Positions 52,959 through 62,215 are shown, numbered from the stretch's first letter. The stretch: DNA of 64,000 nucleotides from Ostreiculturibacter nitratireducens (GCF_032670585.1 NZ_JAVQHL010000002.1:806001-870000), one strand, 5' to 3'. Notes: generated from the sequence alone by a model not told the origin. Program-made: numbers and translations.

Positions 52959-52987
52959 AGCCCCGGCCCGCAAGGTCGGGGCTTTTC
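52959..52987 (+). terminator. Rho-independent terminator after the DEAD-box gene
   Basis: The inverted repeat AGCCCCG (52959-52965) and CGGGGCT (52977-52983) is followed by TTTTC. It abuts the stop of the convergent hydrolase gene. Confidence 0.7.
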
Positions 52988-52988
52988 T

Positions 52989-53960
52989 TCAGGCGTAACC
53001 GGTCTCGCGCAGGAAGCTGTCGACCGCGTCGAACAACTCGGCTTCCCGCCCGACCCAGACATGGCCCCCGTCGGGATAGACGATGAGCCGGGCGTCCGGA
53101 ATGCGGCCGGCGATGTGCCGTGCGCTCTCTGCCGTGAGGAAGCGGTCATCCTCCAGCGAGATCACGAGCGTCGGCGCATGGACGCTCTCGTAATCGAAAT
53201 CCATCGGCCGCCCTGTCGCCGCCGCGTCGTTCAGAAGCCCCTTGGCACGTGCGCTGATCGGAAGGATCCCCTCGAGAACCTGCCGCACCCGGGCTTCCTC
53301 CGCAGGCCCCGCCGCGTGGATCAGCGCCGGATCGGTCGCCAGGAGCGCGCCGGTCATCGTGTCAGGTGCCGCCGTGATCGCGGCCCAGAAGACGAAGTCC
53401 GATTTCAGCGCTGCCTCCGCGAGCCATCGCTGCACCGGGCCCCAAGGCTCGACCGCCGGCCGGCCAGGCGCGTAGACGGCCGGCACGATCGGCAGGAGTG
53501 CCGCGGTGCGTGCCGGATAACGGATCGCGAATCCGATGGCAGGAATCGCCCCGGCGGACCCGCCCGACACCGCCACCCGGTCGATGCCGAGGTGATCCAG
53601 CAAATCCGCCAGCGCATCCGCCTGCGTCTCGGGGCCAGGGTCCTCCGGAAAGCTCGACCGAAGGTAGCCGAAGCGGGAGGGCGCGATGATCCGGTAGCCG
53701 CGCTCCACGAGAGGCGAGCCCATGTCGAGCCCCTGGTCGAAACCGCCGCCGGTTCCGTGCAGGAACAGGACCGGCGGGCCTGAACCAGCCTCGGCGTATT
53801 CCAAGGGGCCGTGCCGCGTCTCGATCAGAAGGCTTCGGTCCGGTGAAATGCGGGCGGCCGCCTCGTGCATGCTCCGGCGGTAGCCAACGGCGATCCCGCC
53901 ACCCGTCGTGACGGCCACGAGCCCAAGACCGCCCAACAGCACGCCTCTTCTGGAAAGCAT
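52989..53960 (-). CDS. Alpha/beta-hydrolase with N-terminal signal/anchor
   Basis: A 323-residue hydrolase. The N-terminus MLSRRGVLLGGLGLVAV resembles a twin-arginine signal or anchor. The oxyanion region is LFLHGTGGGFDQG, the nucleophile Ser is in SGGSAGAIPA, and Asp (SLEDDRFL) and His (DGGHVWVG) complete the triad. It is probably exported or membrane-anchored. The substrate is unknown. Stand-alone gene. Confidence 0.85.
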   Translation of the reverse strand: MLSRRGVLLGGLGLVAVTTGGGIAVGYRRSMHEAAARISPDRSLLIETRHGPLEYAEAGSGPPVLFLHGTGGGFDQGLDMGSPLVERGYRIIAPSRFGYLRSSFPEDPGPETQADALADLLDHLGIDRVAVSGGSAGAIPAIGFAIRYPARTAALLPIVPAVYAPGRPAVEPWGPVQRWLAEAALKSDFVFWAAITAAPDTMTGALLATDPALIHAAGPAEEARVRQVLEGILPISARAKGLLNDAAATGRPMDFDYESVHAPTLVISLEDDRFLTAESARHIAGRIPDARLIVYPDGGHVWVGREAELFDAVDSFLRETGYA

Positions 53961-54061
53961 CGGCCGCCCCTGAATCCACTTTTCCTAGGAACCCAAGGCT
54001 TGCAACTCCCGCATCAAGACGCCTTGATGCCGGTCAAATCCAGTTCGGAGTCCATGGACCG

Positions 54062-54928
54062 ATGAAGACCGCGCACCCGGAAACGCCCGTTCCCACCGAC
54101 GCAGATGACCGGCGCGGCGTCCGGCCGGTCATCTGCTACCCGGTCGACACGCTGCCGGAGCCGGACATGACGCTATACCGCGCCGCGCGCGAAACCCTCA
54201 CGCCCGTGTCGGAAGTCCTCGTTCCCCCGCGTGACGCTCGATGCTTCCGCGTCCCTGCAGGCCACTTCTTCCGCATCCATTCGGTCGCGGGTCCGCAGGT
54301 CGGCGACCTCAATCTCTGGAACGCGGCCGACCTTTCGGAACGCTTCTACTCGGGCAAGACCCGCGCGCTGCACGGCACGCACCTATCGACCGGCGATCGG
54401 ATGTGGTCCTCTTTCCCGCACCTGAGACCGATGGCCACGATCACGCGGGACACGCTCGACTGGTATGGTTTCGACAGCTTCGGCGGCTCCGTGCACGACG
54501 TCATCGGCACCCGCTGCGATCCCTATACGCACAACCTTCTGTCGCATGGCGGGCTGTATCACCATTGCTGCCATTCGAACCTGACCCGCGCGCTGAGCAG
54601 GGAGGCGGGGCTGCCGCTTGCCGAGGCCGAGCCTCACGTTCACGATGTGCTGAACGTGTTCATGTGCACGGGTTTCACGCGGGATACGGGGCAGTATTTC
54701 ATGAAGGCCTCGCCCGTTCGCCCCGGCGACTACATAGAGTTCCTGGCCGAGATCGACCTTCTGGGCGCGCTTTCCGCCTGTCCGGGCGGCGACTGCTCCG
54801 CCGAGCATTCGAGCGACGTGGCCAGGTGCCATCCTCTCCGCGTCGAGGTCCTGAAGCCGGCTGATGGCGCGCTCACAGGCTGGCGCCCGCCGGCCCGGAA
54901 CGGATACGACCGGAGCCACGGCCGTTAG
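54062..54928 (+). CDS. DUF1989/urea carboxylase-associated family protein
   Basis: A 288-residue protein of the DUF1989 family, often encoded near urea carboxylase or amino-acid transport genes. Recognisable are the GHFFRIHSVAGPQVGDLNLWNA stretch, STGDRMWSS and DVIGTRCDPYTHNLL...HHCCHSNL. Several Cys and His (HHCCHSN, CPGGDCSAEH) may bind a metal. No urea carboxylase is in the window, so the partner is unknown. Confidence 0.82.
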   Translation: MKTAHPETPVPTDADDRRGVRPVICYPVDTLPEPDMTLYRAARETLTPVSEVLVPPRDARCFRVPAGHFFRIHSVAGPQVGDLNLWNAADLSERFYSGKTRALHGTHLSTGDRMWSSFPHLRPMATITRDTLDWYGFDSFGGSVHDVIGTRCDPYTHNLLSHGGLYHHCCHSNLTRALSREAGLPLAEAEPHVHDVLNVFMCTGFTRDTGQYFMKASPVRPGDYIEFLAEIDLLGALSACPGGDCSAEHSSDVARCHPLRVEVLKPADGALTGWRPPARNGYDRSHGR

Positions 54929-54957
54929 CCTGGCTCCGACCCATTCGGCAGAAGCCC

Positions 54958-55941
54958 TCAGCAGTAACGCTCGACGCCAACGATCTGTGCGTCGGAATAC
55001 CTGTCGCCATGCGCGAATCCGGGCGGCAGAAGCCGGTCGATCTCCGCGAGGTCATCGTCCGAAAACGTGATCTCGTCCGCGTCGGCCCATTCCGCGAGGT
55101 GCTCCGCGCTGCGTGTCCCGGGAATCGGTATCAGGTGCTCGCCGCGCGTGAGGACCCAGGCCAGAGCCGCCCCCGACACTGTCCAACCCCGCGAGCGGGC
55201 GAATTTCTTGAAGCCGTCGACGATCGCGCGGTTGCGCGGATAGTTGTCAGCCGAAAAGCGGGGAATGTTCCGGCGGAAGTCCTTCTCCGACATCTTCGCC
55301 GGGTCCGGGTAGCCCTCGCCGAAGACGCCGCGGGCGAGCGGAGAGAAGGGCACGAAGGTGACACCGAGTTCGGCGCAGGTCCTGATAAGGCCGAGTTCCG
55401 GCTGGCGGCTCCAGAGCGAGTATTCGTTCTGGACCGCCACGCACGGATGCACCTCCTGTGCGCGGCGCAGCGTCGCCGGCGAGACCTCGGAAAGGCCGTA
55501 ACCTCCGATCTTGCCCTCCTCGATCAGCCGCGTGAGCGTTCCCACCACTTCCTCGACAGGCCGCTCCTGCTCACGCCGGTGGATGTAATATAGCGCGACA
55601 TGATCCACGCCGAGTCGCTTCAGAGAGCCCTCGAGCTCTGACCGGATGTAGTCTTCCGAGTTGTCGAAGGCCCGAGCCGGGCCGCGCACGATTCCGACCT
55701 TCGTGGCGATCTTCACGTCTGCCTTGCGGCTAGCGAGCCACTTCCCGATGACCTGCTCTGACCTGCCGTCCCCATAGATGTTCGACGTGTCGAGGAAATC
55801 GATCCCGTGGTCGACGGCCGCGTCGAGGCAACGGTGGCTTTCCGCTTCGTTGGTCTCTCCGAAGAAGCCGGCGAAGCTCATGCACCCGAGCCCGATCGCC
55901 GAGACGATGGGCCCGTTCGCCCCGAGTTGCCGTTTCTTCAT
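54958..55941 (-). CDS. Aldo/keto reductase
   Basis: A 327-residue AKR with the TIM-barrel pattern KRQLGANGPIVSAIGLGCMSF and the catalytic Asp/Tyr (FLDTSNIYGDGRSE), Lys (KVGI) and His (YYIHRRE) region. The C-terminal NADPH site is IPIPGTRSAEHLAE. Two ATGs in tandem (55944, 55941) follow GGGAGGGC; the second has better spacing. Substrate unknown. Confidence 0.9.
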   Translation of the reverse strand: MKKRQLGANGPIVSAIGLGCMSFAGFFGETNEAESHRCLDAAVDHGIDFLDTSNIYGDGRSEQVIGKWLASRKADVKIATKVGIVRGPARAFDNSEDYIRSELEGSLKRLGVDHVALYYIHRREQERPVEEVVGTLTRLIEEGKIGGYGLSEVSPATLRRAQEVHPCVAVQNEYSLWSRQPELGLIRTCAELGVTFVPFSPLARGVFGEGYPDPAKMSEKDFRRNIPRFSADNYPRNRAIVDGFKKFARSRGWTVSGAALAWVLTRGEHLIPIPGTRSAEHLAEWADADEITFSDDDLAEIDRLLPPGFAHGDRYSDAQIVGVERYC

Positions 55942-55991
55942 CATGCCCTCCCGTCGGTTGGGCCAGAGCGAACCGCACGAGGGGGCAGAGG

Positions 55992-57317
55992 TCAAGACTC
56001 GCGGACGAAATGCAGCCCCGCGAACCGGCGCCGCAGGTCCGCCACCCGGGGCGCCAGAGTGGCCGGGTCGTTGCTTCTGAGCGCATCCGCGATGAGCCGT
56101 GCAAGCTCGGGCGCGTGCTCCTCGCCGACGCCCCGCCGGACGATTTCCGGCGTGCCGAGCCGGAGTCCGTTCAGATCGCCTGCGACTTCGGGCAATGGCA
56201 GCCCGATCCCGCAGGCGAGGAATCCTGCTTGCCTCAGCGCCTTGGATGCCGTCTGGCCGCCGCCGAACGCCGCGGCCTCCAGCGCGAACTGGTGCGAAGA
56301 GGTGCAGCCGCGCGCTGCGGCGAAGACCGGCAGCCCCTCCTCCGCCAGGGCCTCGGCCAGGAACTTCGCGACCGAGACCATCTTCGCCGCGTAGGCCCGC
56401 CCGAACGAGCGCCAGTCGAGGAGAGTGATCGCAAGTGCCGCGACCCGCCCCGCGTCGAAATTCGCCGTCATCCCCGGAAAGGCGATATGGTCAAGCCGCT
56501 CCGCGATCCCTGCGTCATTCGTCACGATGAGGCCGCCTGCCGGCCCGCCGAGGCTCTTGTAGGTCGACATCGTCATCAGATGCGCACCTTCCGCCAGGGG
56601 ATTGGACCACTGGCCCCCCGCGATCATCCCGCATTGATGCGCCGCATCGAAGAGAACCGCGGCCCCCACCTCGTCCGCGATCGCGCGAACCTCCCGCACC
56701 GGATGCTGGAAGAGGTTGAGGCTGCCCCCGATGGTGATGACCTTCGGCCGGACCTTCCGCGCGAGGGCACTGAGCGCGTCGAGATCCACCGAATATCCGT
56801 CCGCATCGACCGGGGCCGGGTGCGTGACAAGTCCGTAGAGCCCCGCGCACCCGGCCTTGTGATGGGTCACATGGCCCCCGACCGCAGCAGGCGGGGCAAT
56901 GACGGCATCGCCCGGCTTCGCCAGTGCCATGAACCCGTAAAGGTTGGCCAGCGCCCCTGATCCCACCCGCACCTCTGCGAAATCCGCCTCGAAGATCTCC
57001 GCGGCAAGCTCAGCCGCTATCACCTCGATCTCCTCGATCGCCTCGAGCCCCATCTCGTACTTGTCGCCGGGATAACCGAGCGAGGGGCGCGTGCCGAGGC
57101 CACGTGACAGCGCCGCCTCCGCCCTCGGGTTCATCACGTTTGCCGCGGGGTTGAGGTTGAAGCACTCGCTGTCGTGAATCTCGAGGTTCCGTGCGATCAG
57201 GGCCTCGATCCGCGCATCGACCGCGTGATCCGCCGCCGCTTCGGTCTTTGCCGCGAAGCGTTGGACGAGCGTCTCGCAATGTTCGGGGACCCAGGGACGG
57301 GGAGTGAGGCGGTGCAT
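55992..57317 (-). CDS. PLP enzyme of the serine hydroxymethyltransferase family, divergent active site
   Basis: A 441-residue SHMT-fold enzyme. The N-terminal part (ESECFNLNPAANVMNPRAEAALSRGLGTRPSLGYPGDKYEMG) follows SHMT, and DAAHQ (Asp224-His227) binds PLP. The PLP Lys254 sits in MSTYKSLGGPAGG instead of the usual TTTHKTLRGPRGG, so it is probably not the housekeeping GlyA. It could be a 2-methylserine-type hydroxymethyltransferase or an aldolase. The start at 57317 follows GGAGACGC; an ATG at 57329 lacks a ribosome binding site. It diverges from the HD-domain gene. Confidence 0.8.
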   Translation of the reverse strand: MHRLTPRPWVPEHCETLVQRFAAKTEAAADHAVDARIEALIARNLEIHDSECFNLNPAANVMNPRAEAALSRGLGTRPSLGYPGDKYEMGLEAIEEIEVIAAELAAEIFEADFAEVRVGSGALANLYGFMALAKPGDAVIAPPAAVGGHVTHHKAGCAGLYGLVTHPAPVDADGYSVDLDALSALARKVRPKVITIGGSLNLFQHPVREVRAIADEVGAAVLFDAAHQCGMIAGGQWSNPLAEGAHLMTMSTYKSLGGPAGGLIVTNDAGIAERLDHIAFPGMTANFDAGRVAALAITLLDWRSFGRAYAAKMVSVAKFLAEALAEEGLPVFAAARGCTSSHQFALEAAAFGGGQTASKALRQAGFLACGIGLPLPEVAGDLNGLRLGTPEIVRRGVGEEHAPELARLIADALRSNDPATLAPRVADLRRRFAGLHFVRES

Positions 57318-57542
57318 GTGCGTCTCCATTTTGCGCGCAGGCAGTCGAGCCGATTTCGCGTGCCACCGCAAATGCGAAAGTGACCGCGCCGGCGTCCTTG
57401 CGAAGGCTGGGACCCGCCGGAAAAAGGCGCCATGTCGCATTGGTCTGAAACGCGCGACAAAGATGGCGCATTCGCGCTATTCGCGCGTCCGACTCCCGTG
57501 CTTCTATTTCCGGGAAACAGGCCCGCAACGGGGGAGGGGACC

Positions 57543-58154
57543 ATGCACGACGACCGGAAAGTCGGCTTCACGCAGATGAAGGACGGCACGAAGGAGGACT
57601 ACGAGCTTCTGGCCGAGCTTGAAAAGCCTTTCCACGCGATGACGCCGGAGCGCGTGCTCGACGAATTGCGCCGGCAGGGAGAGACGACGCTGGAAGGCTA
57701 CCGGATCACGCGGCTCGATCATGGGCTTCAGGCGGCGACCCGCGCGCATCGTGAGGGCGCCGACGTCGACTGGGTCGTGGGGGCGCTCCTGCACGACATC
57801 GGCGACGGGCTGGCACCGCAGAACCACGACCGGATGTCCGCAGAAATCATCCGGCCTTTCGTGCGTGAAGAGGTGGCCTGGGTCGTCGAGCATCACGGCA
57901 TCTTCCAGATGCTCTACTACGGCCATCACTACGGTTGGGACCGGAACGCGCGCGACCGGTTCCGCGACCACCCCTGTTTCGATTCCTGCGCGGAATTCTG
58001 CGAACGGTGGGACCAGTCCTCCTTCGACCCCGATTACCAATCCGAGCCGCTGGAGTTCTTCGTTCCCATGGTCCAGGAGGTCTTCGGCCGGAAGGCATAC
58101 GACCCCGCAGTCACCCGCCCCGGCGTCGTGACCGGGCTGCCGCCCCTTCCCTGA
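57543..58154 (+). CDS. HD-domain protein (PhnZ-like diiron oxygenase or phosphohydrolase)
   Basis: A 203-residue HD protein: His60 (TRLDHGLQAA), His84-Asp85 (ALLHDIGD), and His near 117-118 (VVEHHGIFQMLYYG). The pattern RLDHxLQ...LLHDIGD resembles the mixed-valent diiron oxygenases PhnZ and TmpB, but the same fold is used by phosphohydrolases, so the chemistry is open. It diverges over 225 bp from the SHMT-like gene. The start follows GGGGAGGGGACC. Confidence 0.75.
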   Translation: MHDDRKVGFTQMKDGTKEDYELLAELEKPFHAMTPERVLDELRRQGETTLEGYRITRLDHGLQAATRAHREGADVDWVVGALLHDIGDGLAPQNHDRMSAEIIRPFVREEVAWVVEHHGIFQMLYYGHHYGWDRNARDRFRDHPCFDSCAEFCERWDQSSFDPDYQSEPLEFFVPMVQEVFGRKAYDPAVTRPGVVTGLPPLP

Positions 58155-58164
58155 GGCGCAGTCG

Positions 58165-58515
58165 TCAGGCGGTTTGTCCGGCGGCCATGGCATCATAAGC
58201 GGCGGCGTTCGGGCAGAACGCCGTCTCTGCCGCAGTCACGGAGGCGTTGGCCAATGCCTTCTCGCAGGTCCGAACCGCCCCGCAGTGGCGGCACTCCGCG
58301 ACGAAACCCACGTAGTCCGACCGGTTTTCGGTCAGGGCACGGTGCGAAAGGCCGTGCAGCGCCGCCATCTTCTCCATCCGTGCAAGCACCTCCGGACCGG
58401 TCGTCAGCACCGCGCGAAGGTCGCCCTTGCTCATCCCGATCTCGTCGAGGTCCCTCTGCGACAGCGCGTCCACCTCGTGAAGTGCGCGAAGGTGCTGCTT
58501 GAAACGCTCGAACAT
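58165..58515 (-). CDS. DUF6455-type small protein
   Basis: A 116-residue protein: an N-terminal helix like DUF1127 (LHEVDALSQRDLDEIGMSKGDLRAVL), then a Cys-rich segment with CRHCGAVRTCEKAL and FCPNA. Cys spacing suggests a metal or Fe-S site. Such proteins are common in Rhodobacterales, but their role is unknown. The start at 58515 follows AAAGGACC. It converges with the HD gene, 10 bp apart. Confidence 0.75.
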   Translation of the reverse strand: MFERFKQHLRALHEVDALSQRDLDEIGMSKGDLRAVLTTGPEVLARMEKMAALHGLSHRALTENRSDYVGFVAECRHCGAVRTCEKALANASVTAAETAFCPNAAAYDAMAAGQTA

Positions 58516-58652
58516 GGCCCTGGTCCTTTCCCGGTTCAGCCTTCCGGGGAGACCATAGAGGCGGCCCTTGGAGCGGATTTGATCTGGCTCAAATCCGCGC
58601 CGGCGGGGCATCAGATTCCCGATGGGATTCCCTCAGTTCTGACGAAAACACA

Positions 58653-60617
58653 TCAAGCCGCCGCTGCCTTCGGCTCGGCGAGCACCACGATGTCGGCCAT
58701 GATGCGGTTCAGCTCGAAGTCCTTGGGCGTGTAGACGCGCGCCACGCCCATCTTCCTCAGCCGCGCGGCATCCTCCTCGGGGATGATCCCTCCGACCACG
58801 ACCGGGATGTCCCCGATCCCCTCGGACCGCATCGCCTCCAGAACGTCCGCGATGAGGGGCAGGTGCGATCCCGACAGGATCGACAGACCGACGACGTGAG
58901 GCCGCTTCTCGGCCGCCGCCGCCACGATCTCCGCAGGCGTCAGGCGGATGCCCTCATAGTTGATCTCCATCCCGCAGTCCCGTGCCCGCGCGGCGATCTG
59001 TTCCGCGCCGTTGGAATGCCCGTCGAGCCCCGGCTTGCCCATCAGGAAGGACAGCCGCCGCCCGAGCTTGCGGGAAACCGCGTCAACGGCTTCGCGAATC
59101 TCCTCAAGCCCTTCGGTCCGGTTCGAGGGTGCCCGCGCGACACCCGTGGGGCCGCGGTATTCGCCGTGGACCGTACGCATCACGCCCGCCCATTCGCCCG
59201 TCGTCACGCCTGCCTTCGCCGCCGCGAGGGACGCGGGCATGATGTTCTCGCCCGCCGTCGCCGCCGCCCTGAGAGCGGCCAGAGCGGCAGCCACCGCTTC
59301 CGCGTCGCGGGAGCTTTTCCACTCCTGAAGTCGCGCGACCTGATCGGCCTCGACGCCCGGGTCCACGACCATGATGCCGCCGTCGCCCGCGATCAGGGGC
59401 GACGCCTCGCCCTTTTCCCAGCGGTTCACGCCGACAACGACCGTCTCTCCCCGCTCGATCCGCGCGATGCGCTCCGCGTTGGCCTCGACGAGCCGCGCCT
59501 TCATGTAGTCGATGGCCGCGATCGCGCCGCCCATTCCGTCGAGCGTCGCAAGCTCCTCCCGCGCGCCGGTCTTCAGGGCCTCGACCTTGGCGGCAACGAC
59601 CGGGTTCCCGTCGAAGAGGTCGCCGTATTCCAGGAGGTCCGTCTCGTAGGCCATGATCTGCTGCATCCTGAGCGACCACTGCTGGTCCCATGGCCGCGGC
59701 AGGCCAAGGGCCTCGTTCCACGCCGGCAGCTGCACCGCCCGCGCGCGGGCGTTCTTCGACAGCGTCACGGCGAGCATTTCCAGGAGGATCCGGTAGACGT
59801 TGTTCTCTGGCTGCTGCTCGGTGAGGCCAAGCGAGTTCACCTGCACACCGTAGCGGAAGCGGCGGAACTTCTCCTCCTCGATCCCGTAGCGTTCCCGGCA
59901 GATCTCGTCCCAGAGCTCGGTGAAGGCGCGCATCTTGCACATCTCGGTAACGAACCGGATGCCGGCGTTCACGAAGAAGGAAATCCGTCCGGCCATCGCC
60001 GGGAAGGCGGCCGGATCGACCCGGCCCTTGAGGTCGTCGAGAACCGCCACCGCCGTCGCCAGCGCGAAGGCAAGCTCCTGTTCGGGCGTCGCGCCGGCCT
60101 CCTGCAGGTGGTAGGAGCAGACGTTCATCGGATTCCACTTGGGCAGATGCTCCGCCGTGAAGGCCGCGACGTCGGTGATCATCCTGAGGCTCGGCTTCGG
60201 CGGGCAGATGTAGGTCCCCCGGCTCAGGTATTCCTTTATGATGTCGTTCTGAACCGTGCCCTGAAGCGCGGACACGGCCGCGCCCTGTTCCTCCGCCACC
60301 GCGATGTAGAGCGCCAGCAGCCAGGGCGCGGTCGCGTTGATCGTCATCGAGGTGTTCATCCGCTCGAGCGGGATCCCCTCGAACAGCGCGCGCATGTCCC
60401 CGAGGTGGCAGACCGGCACGCCGACCTTGCCGACCTCGCCCTTCGCGCGCGGGTCGTCGCTGTCGTAGCCGGTCTGAGTCGGGAGATCGAAGGCGACGGA
60501 CAGCCCAGTCTGCCCCTTATCCAGGTTCGACCGGTAGAGCGCGTTGGAGGCTTTCGCCGTCGAATGTCCGGCATAGGTCCGAAAGAGCCAGGGCTTGTCC
60601 TTCTGAACTTCCGTCAT
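58653..60617 (-). CDS. ecm: Ethylmalonyl-CoA mutase
   Basis: A 654-residue B12-dependent mutase that converts ethylmalonyl-CoA to methylsuccinyl-CoA. The N-terminal catalytic barrel has PWLFRTYAGHSTAKASNALY, and TGLSVAFDLPTQTGYDSDDP at the substrate site; the C-terminal B12 domain has the DxHxxG motif in GKPGLDGHSNGAEQ. It is shorter than methylmalonyl-CoA mutase large subunits, and ccr nearby fixes the pathway. The start follows AGGAGACCCGGCG. Confidence 0.92.
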   Translation of the reverse strand: MTEVQKDKPWLFRTYAGHSTAKASNALYRSNLDKGQTGLSVAFDLPTQTGYDSDDPRAKGEVGKVGVPVCHLGDMRALFEGIPLERMNTSMTINATAPWLLALYIAVAEEQGAAVSALQGTVQNDIIKEYLSRGTYICPPKPSLRMITDVAAFTAEHLPKWNPMNVCSYHLQEAGATPEQELAFALATAVAVLDDLKGRVDPAAFPAMAGRISFFVNAGIRFVTEMCKMRAFTELWDEICRERYGIEEEKFRRFRYGVQVNSLGLTEQQPENNVYRILLEMLAVTLSKNARARAVQLPAWNEALGLPRPWDQQWSLRMQQIMAYETDLLEYGDLFDGNPVVAAKVEALKTGAREELATLDGMGGAIAAIDYMKARLVEANAERIARIERGETVVVGVNRWEKGEASPLIAGDGGIMVVDPGVEADQVARLQEWKSSRDAEAVAAALAALRAAATAGENIMPASLAAAKAGVTTGEWAGVMRTVHGEYRGPTGVARAPSNRTEGLEEIREAVDAVSRKLGRRLSFLMGKPGLDGHSNGAEQIAARARDCGMEINYEGIRLTPAEIVAAAAEKRPHVVGLSILSGSHLPLIADVLEAMRSEGIGDIPVVVGGIIPEEDAARLRKMGVARVYTPKDFELNRIMADIVVLAEPKAAAA

Positions 60618-60641
60618 CGCCGGGTCTCCTGAATCGTCTGC

Positions 60642-60739
60642 GCAACTTTGTTGCCCAACACGTGCCACAGGAGGAAGAATGTGTCCACGGCAAAATTGCT
60701 GCGTCGCGGCATTACGGGATTTACCCTTGCTGCAATTGC
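60642..60739. promoter_or_regulatory. Set of GCAA/TTGC palindromes between ecm and the acyltransferase gene
   Basis: Within the 139-bp divergent region lie GCAAC-TTT-GTTGC (60642-60654), GCAAAATTGC (60690-60699) and GCAATTGC (60732-60739). Related palindromes lie before ccr. They are candidate operators for a shared short-chain acyl-CoA pathway regulator. Confidence 0.4.
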
Positions 60740-60756
60740 TGCCACGTTCGCGCCTC

Positions 60757-62172
60757 ATGACACAGCCCGTCACGCTGCCTCTCTGGCTCCTCCTCCTGAT
60801 CCTCGCCTTCGCGGCAGTCGCGGCGCTCACGCACGTATTCGTGCCGCCGGTCCGCTGGTTCTTCCGCCGCCGCATGGAACGCCTTGTAGAGCGGCTGAAC
60901 GCGCGTCTCGACCAGCCGATACGTCCTTTCAAGCTGATGCGGCGGCCCGACATGATCGTGCGTCTCGTCCACGACCCGGAGGTGATGGAGGCGGTCGTCG
61001 CAGAGGCGGCGGAGAAGGGCGAACCCGAAAGCGTCGTCTTCGCCCGGGCCCGCCGTTACGCGAAGGAAATCGTCCCCGCCTTCTCCGCCACGGTCTACTT
61101 CGGCTTCGCAACCCGCGCGGCGAAGAGCTTCGCCCGCATGCTCTACAAGGTCCGCATCGGTCACTACGATGCCGAGGGGATCGCGAAGATCGATCGCGAC
61201 GCGACCGTGGTCTTCGTGATGAACCATCGTTCCAACATGGATTACGTATTGGTCACTCACCTCGTGGCCGAGCGGTCCGCGCTTTCATACGCGGTCGGGG
61301 AATGGGCGCGGATCTGGCCGCTTTCCGGGCTGATCCGCGCGATGGGCGCCTACTTCATCCGCCGCAGGTCAGGCAATCCGCTCTATCGCCGCGTTCTGGC
61401 ACATTACGTCAGCATGGCGACCGAGGAAGGCGTCACGCAGGCCATCTTTCCCGAAGGCGGGCTCAGCCTCGATGGAAGGGTGGGGAGGCCGAAACTCGGC
61501 CTCATCTCCTACATCCTGGGCGGCTACCGCGAAGGGCGGCGCGACGTGGTCTTCGTCCCGGTCGCGCTGTCCTATGACCGCGTGCTCGAAGATCGCGTCC
61601 TGATCCAGGCTGCGGCGCTGGGTATTCGCCGGTTCCGCGCGAGGGTCGCGACAATCCTCGCATTCGTTGGCCGAAACATCTTGCGCAAGCTTTTCGGCCG
61701 CTACGAACGCTTCGGCTTTGCGGCCGTCAGTTTCGGCACGCCGCTATCGCTCCGTGAATTCCTGGACCAACCGCACCGAGACGCGGCCACGGAACTTGCC
61801 CGCGAACTTATGTCCCGCGTCACGCGGGTCGTGACGGTCCTGCCCGTGCCCCTTGTCGCCGCGGCGTTCGGAGGCGAATCCGTCCTTCCCCGAAGCGAAC
61901 TGATCGAACGGGCCGAGAGGCTGGCCGATGAACTCGCCAAGGCCGGCGCGCATCTGCATCTGCCCGATGGTGACGCGCGCAAAGCAGCCGAGGCCGGCAT
62001 CCACTCGCTCAGCCTGCGCGGCATCCTCAGGGCTGAAGGCGACCAGATCCGCGCCCGGGCCGAGGACGGACCCCTGCTTGCCTTCTACGCGGCGTCGATT
62101 TTGCAGCTGCAAGATGCGCTTGCGGCATCGAACGCCCCGAAAATCGCCAAGCCGAAATCCGGCGCGACATAA
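60757..62172 (+). CDS. PlsB-like glycerol-3-phosphate 1-O-acyltransferase
   Basis: A 471-residue membrane-associated acyltransferase. An N-terminal hydrophobic segment (LPLWLLLLILAFAAVAALTHVFVPP) precedes the catalytic HX4D block (NHRSNMD near residue 166), the GAYFIRRRSGNPLYRRVLAHY block and FPEGGLSLDGR. This fits a short PlsB-type glycerol-3-phosphate acyltransferase. It lies between ecm (divergent) and ccr (same strand, 115 bp downstream). Confidence 0.85.
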   Translation: MTQPVTLPLWLLLLILAFAAVAALTHVFVPPVRWFFRRRMERLVERLNARLDQPIRPFKLMRRPDMIVRLVHDPEVMEAVVAEAAEKGEPESVVFARARRYAKEIVPAFSATVYFGFATRAAKSFARMLYKVRIGHYDAEGIAKIDRDATVVFVMNHRSNMDYVLVTHLVAERSALSYAVGEWARIWPLSGLIRAMGAYFIRRRSGNPLYRRVLAHYVSMATEEGVTQAIFPEGGLSLDGRVGRPKLGLISYILGGYREGRRDVVFVPVALSYDRVLEDRVLIQAAALGIRRFRARVATILAFVGRNILRKLFGRYERFGFAAVSFGTPLSLREFLDQPHRDAATELARELMSRVTRVVTVLPVPLVAAAFGGESVLPRSELIERAERLADELAKAGAHLHLPDGDARKAAEAGIHSLSLRGILRAEGDQIRARAEDGPLLAFYAASILQLQDALAASNAPKIAKPKSGAT

Positions 62173-62197
62173 AATTACGCAAATGGTGAGCGGTGCT

Positions 62198-62215
62198 ATT
62201 GCAATATTGCGCAAT
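62198..62215. promoter_or_regulatory. Overlapping palindromes before ccr
   Basis: ATTGCAATATTGCGCAAT consists of two abutting palindromes, ATTGCAAT and ATTGCGCAAT, with GCAATATTGC across the join. It lies 73-90 bp before the ccr start and matches the GCAA/TTGC theme of the ecm upstream region. Confidence 0.45.

Noticed and set aside
55992..57317. Housekeeping glyA
   Set aside because: The PLP-lysine segment lacks the invariant TTTHKTLRGPRGG form, and the gene context is not folate metabolism.
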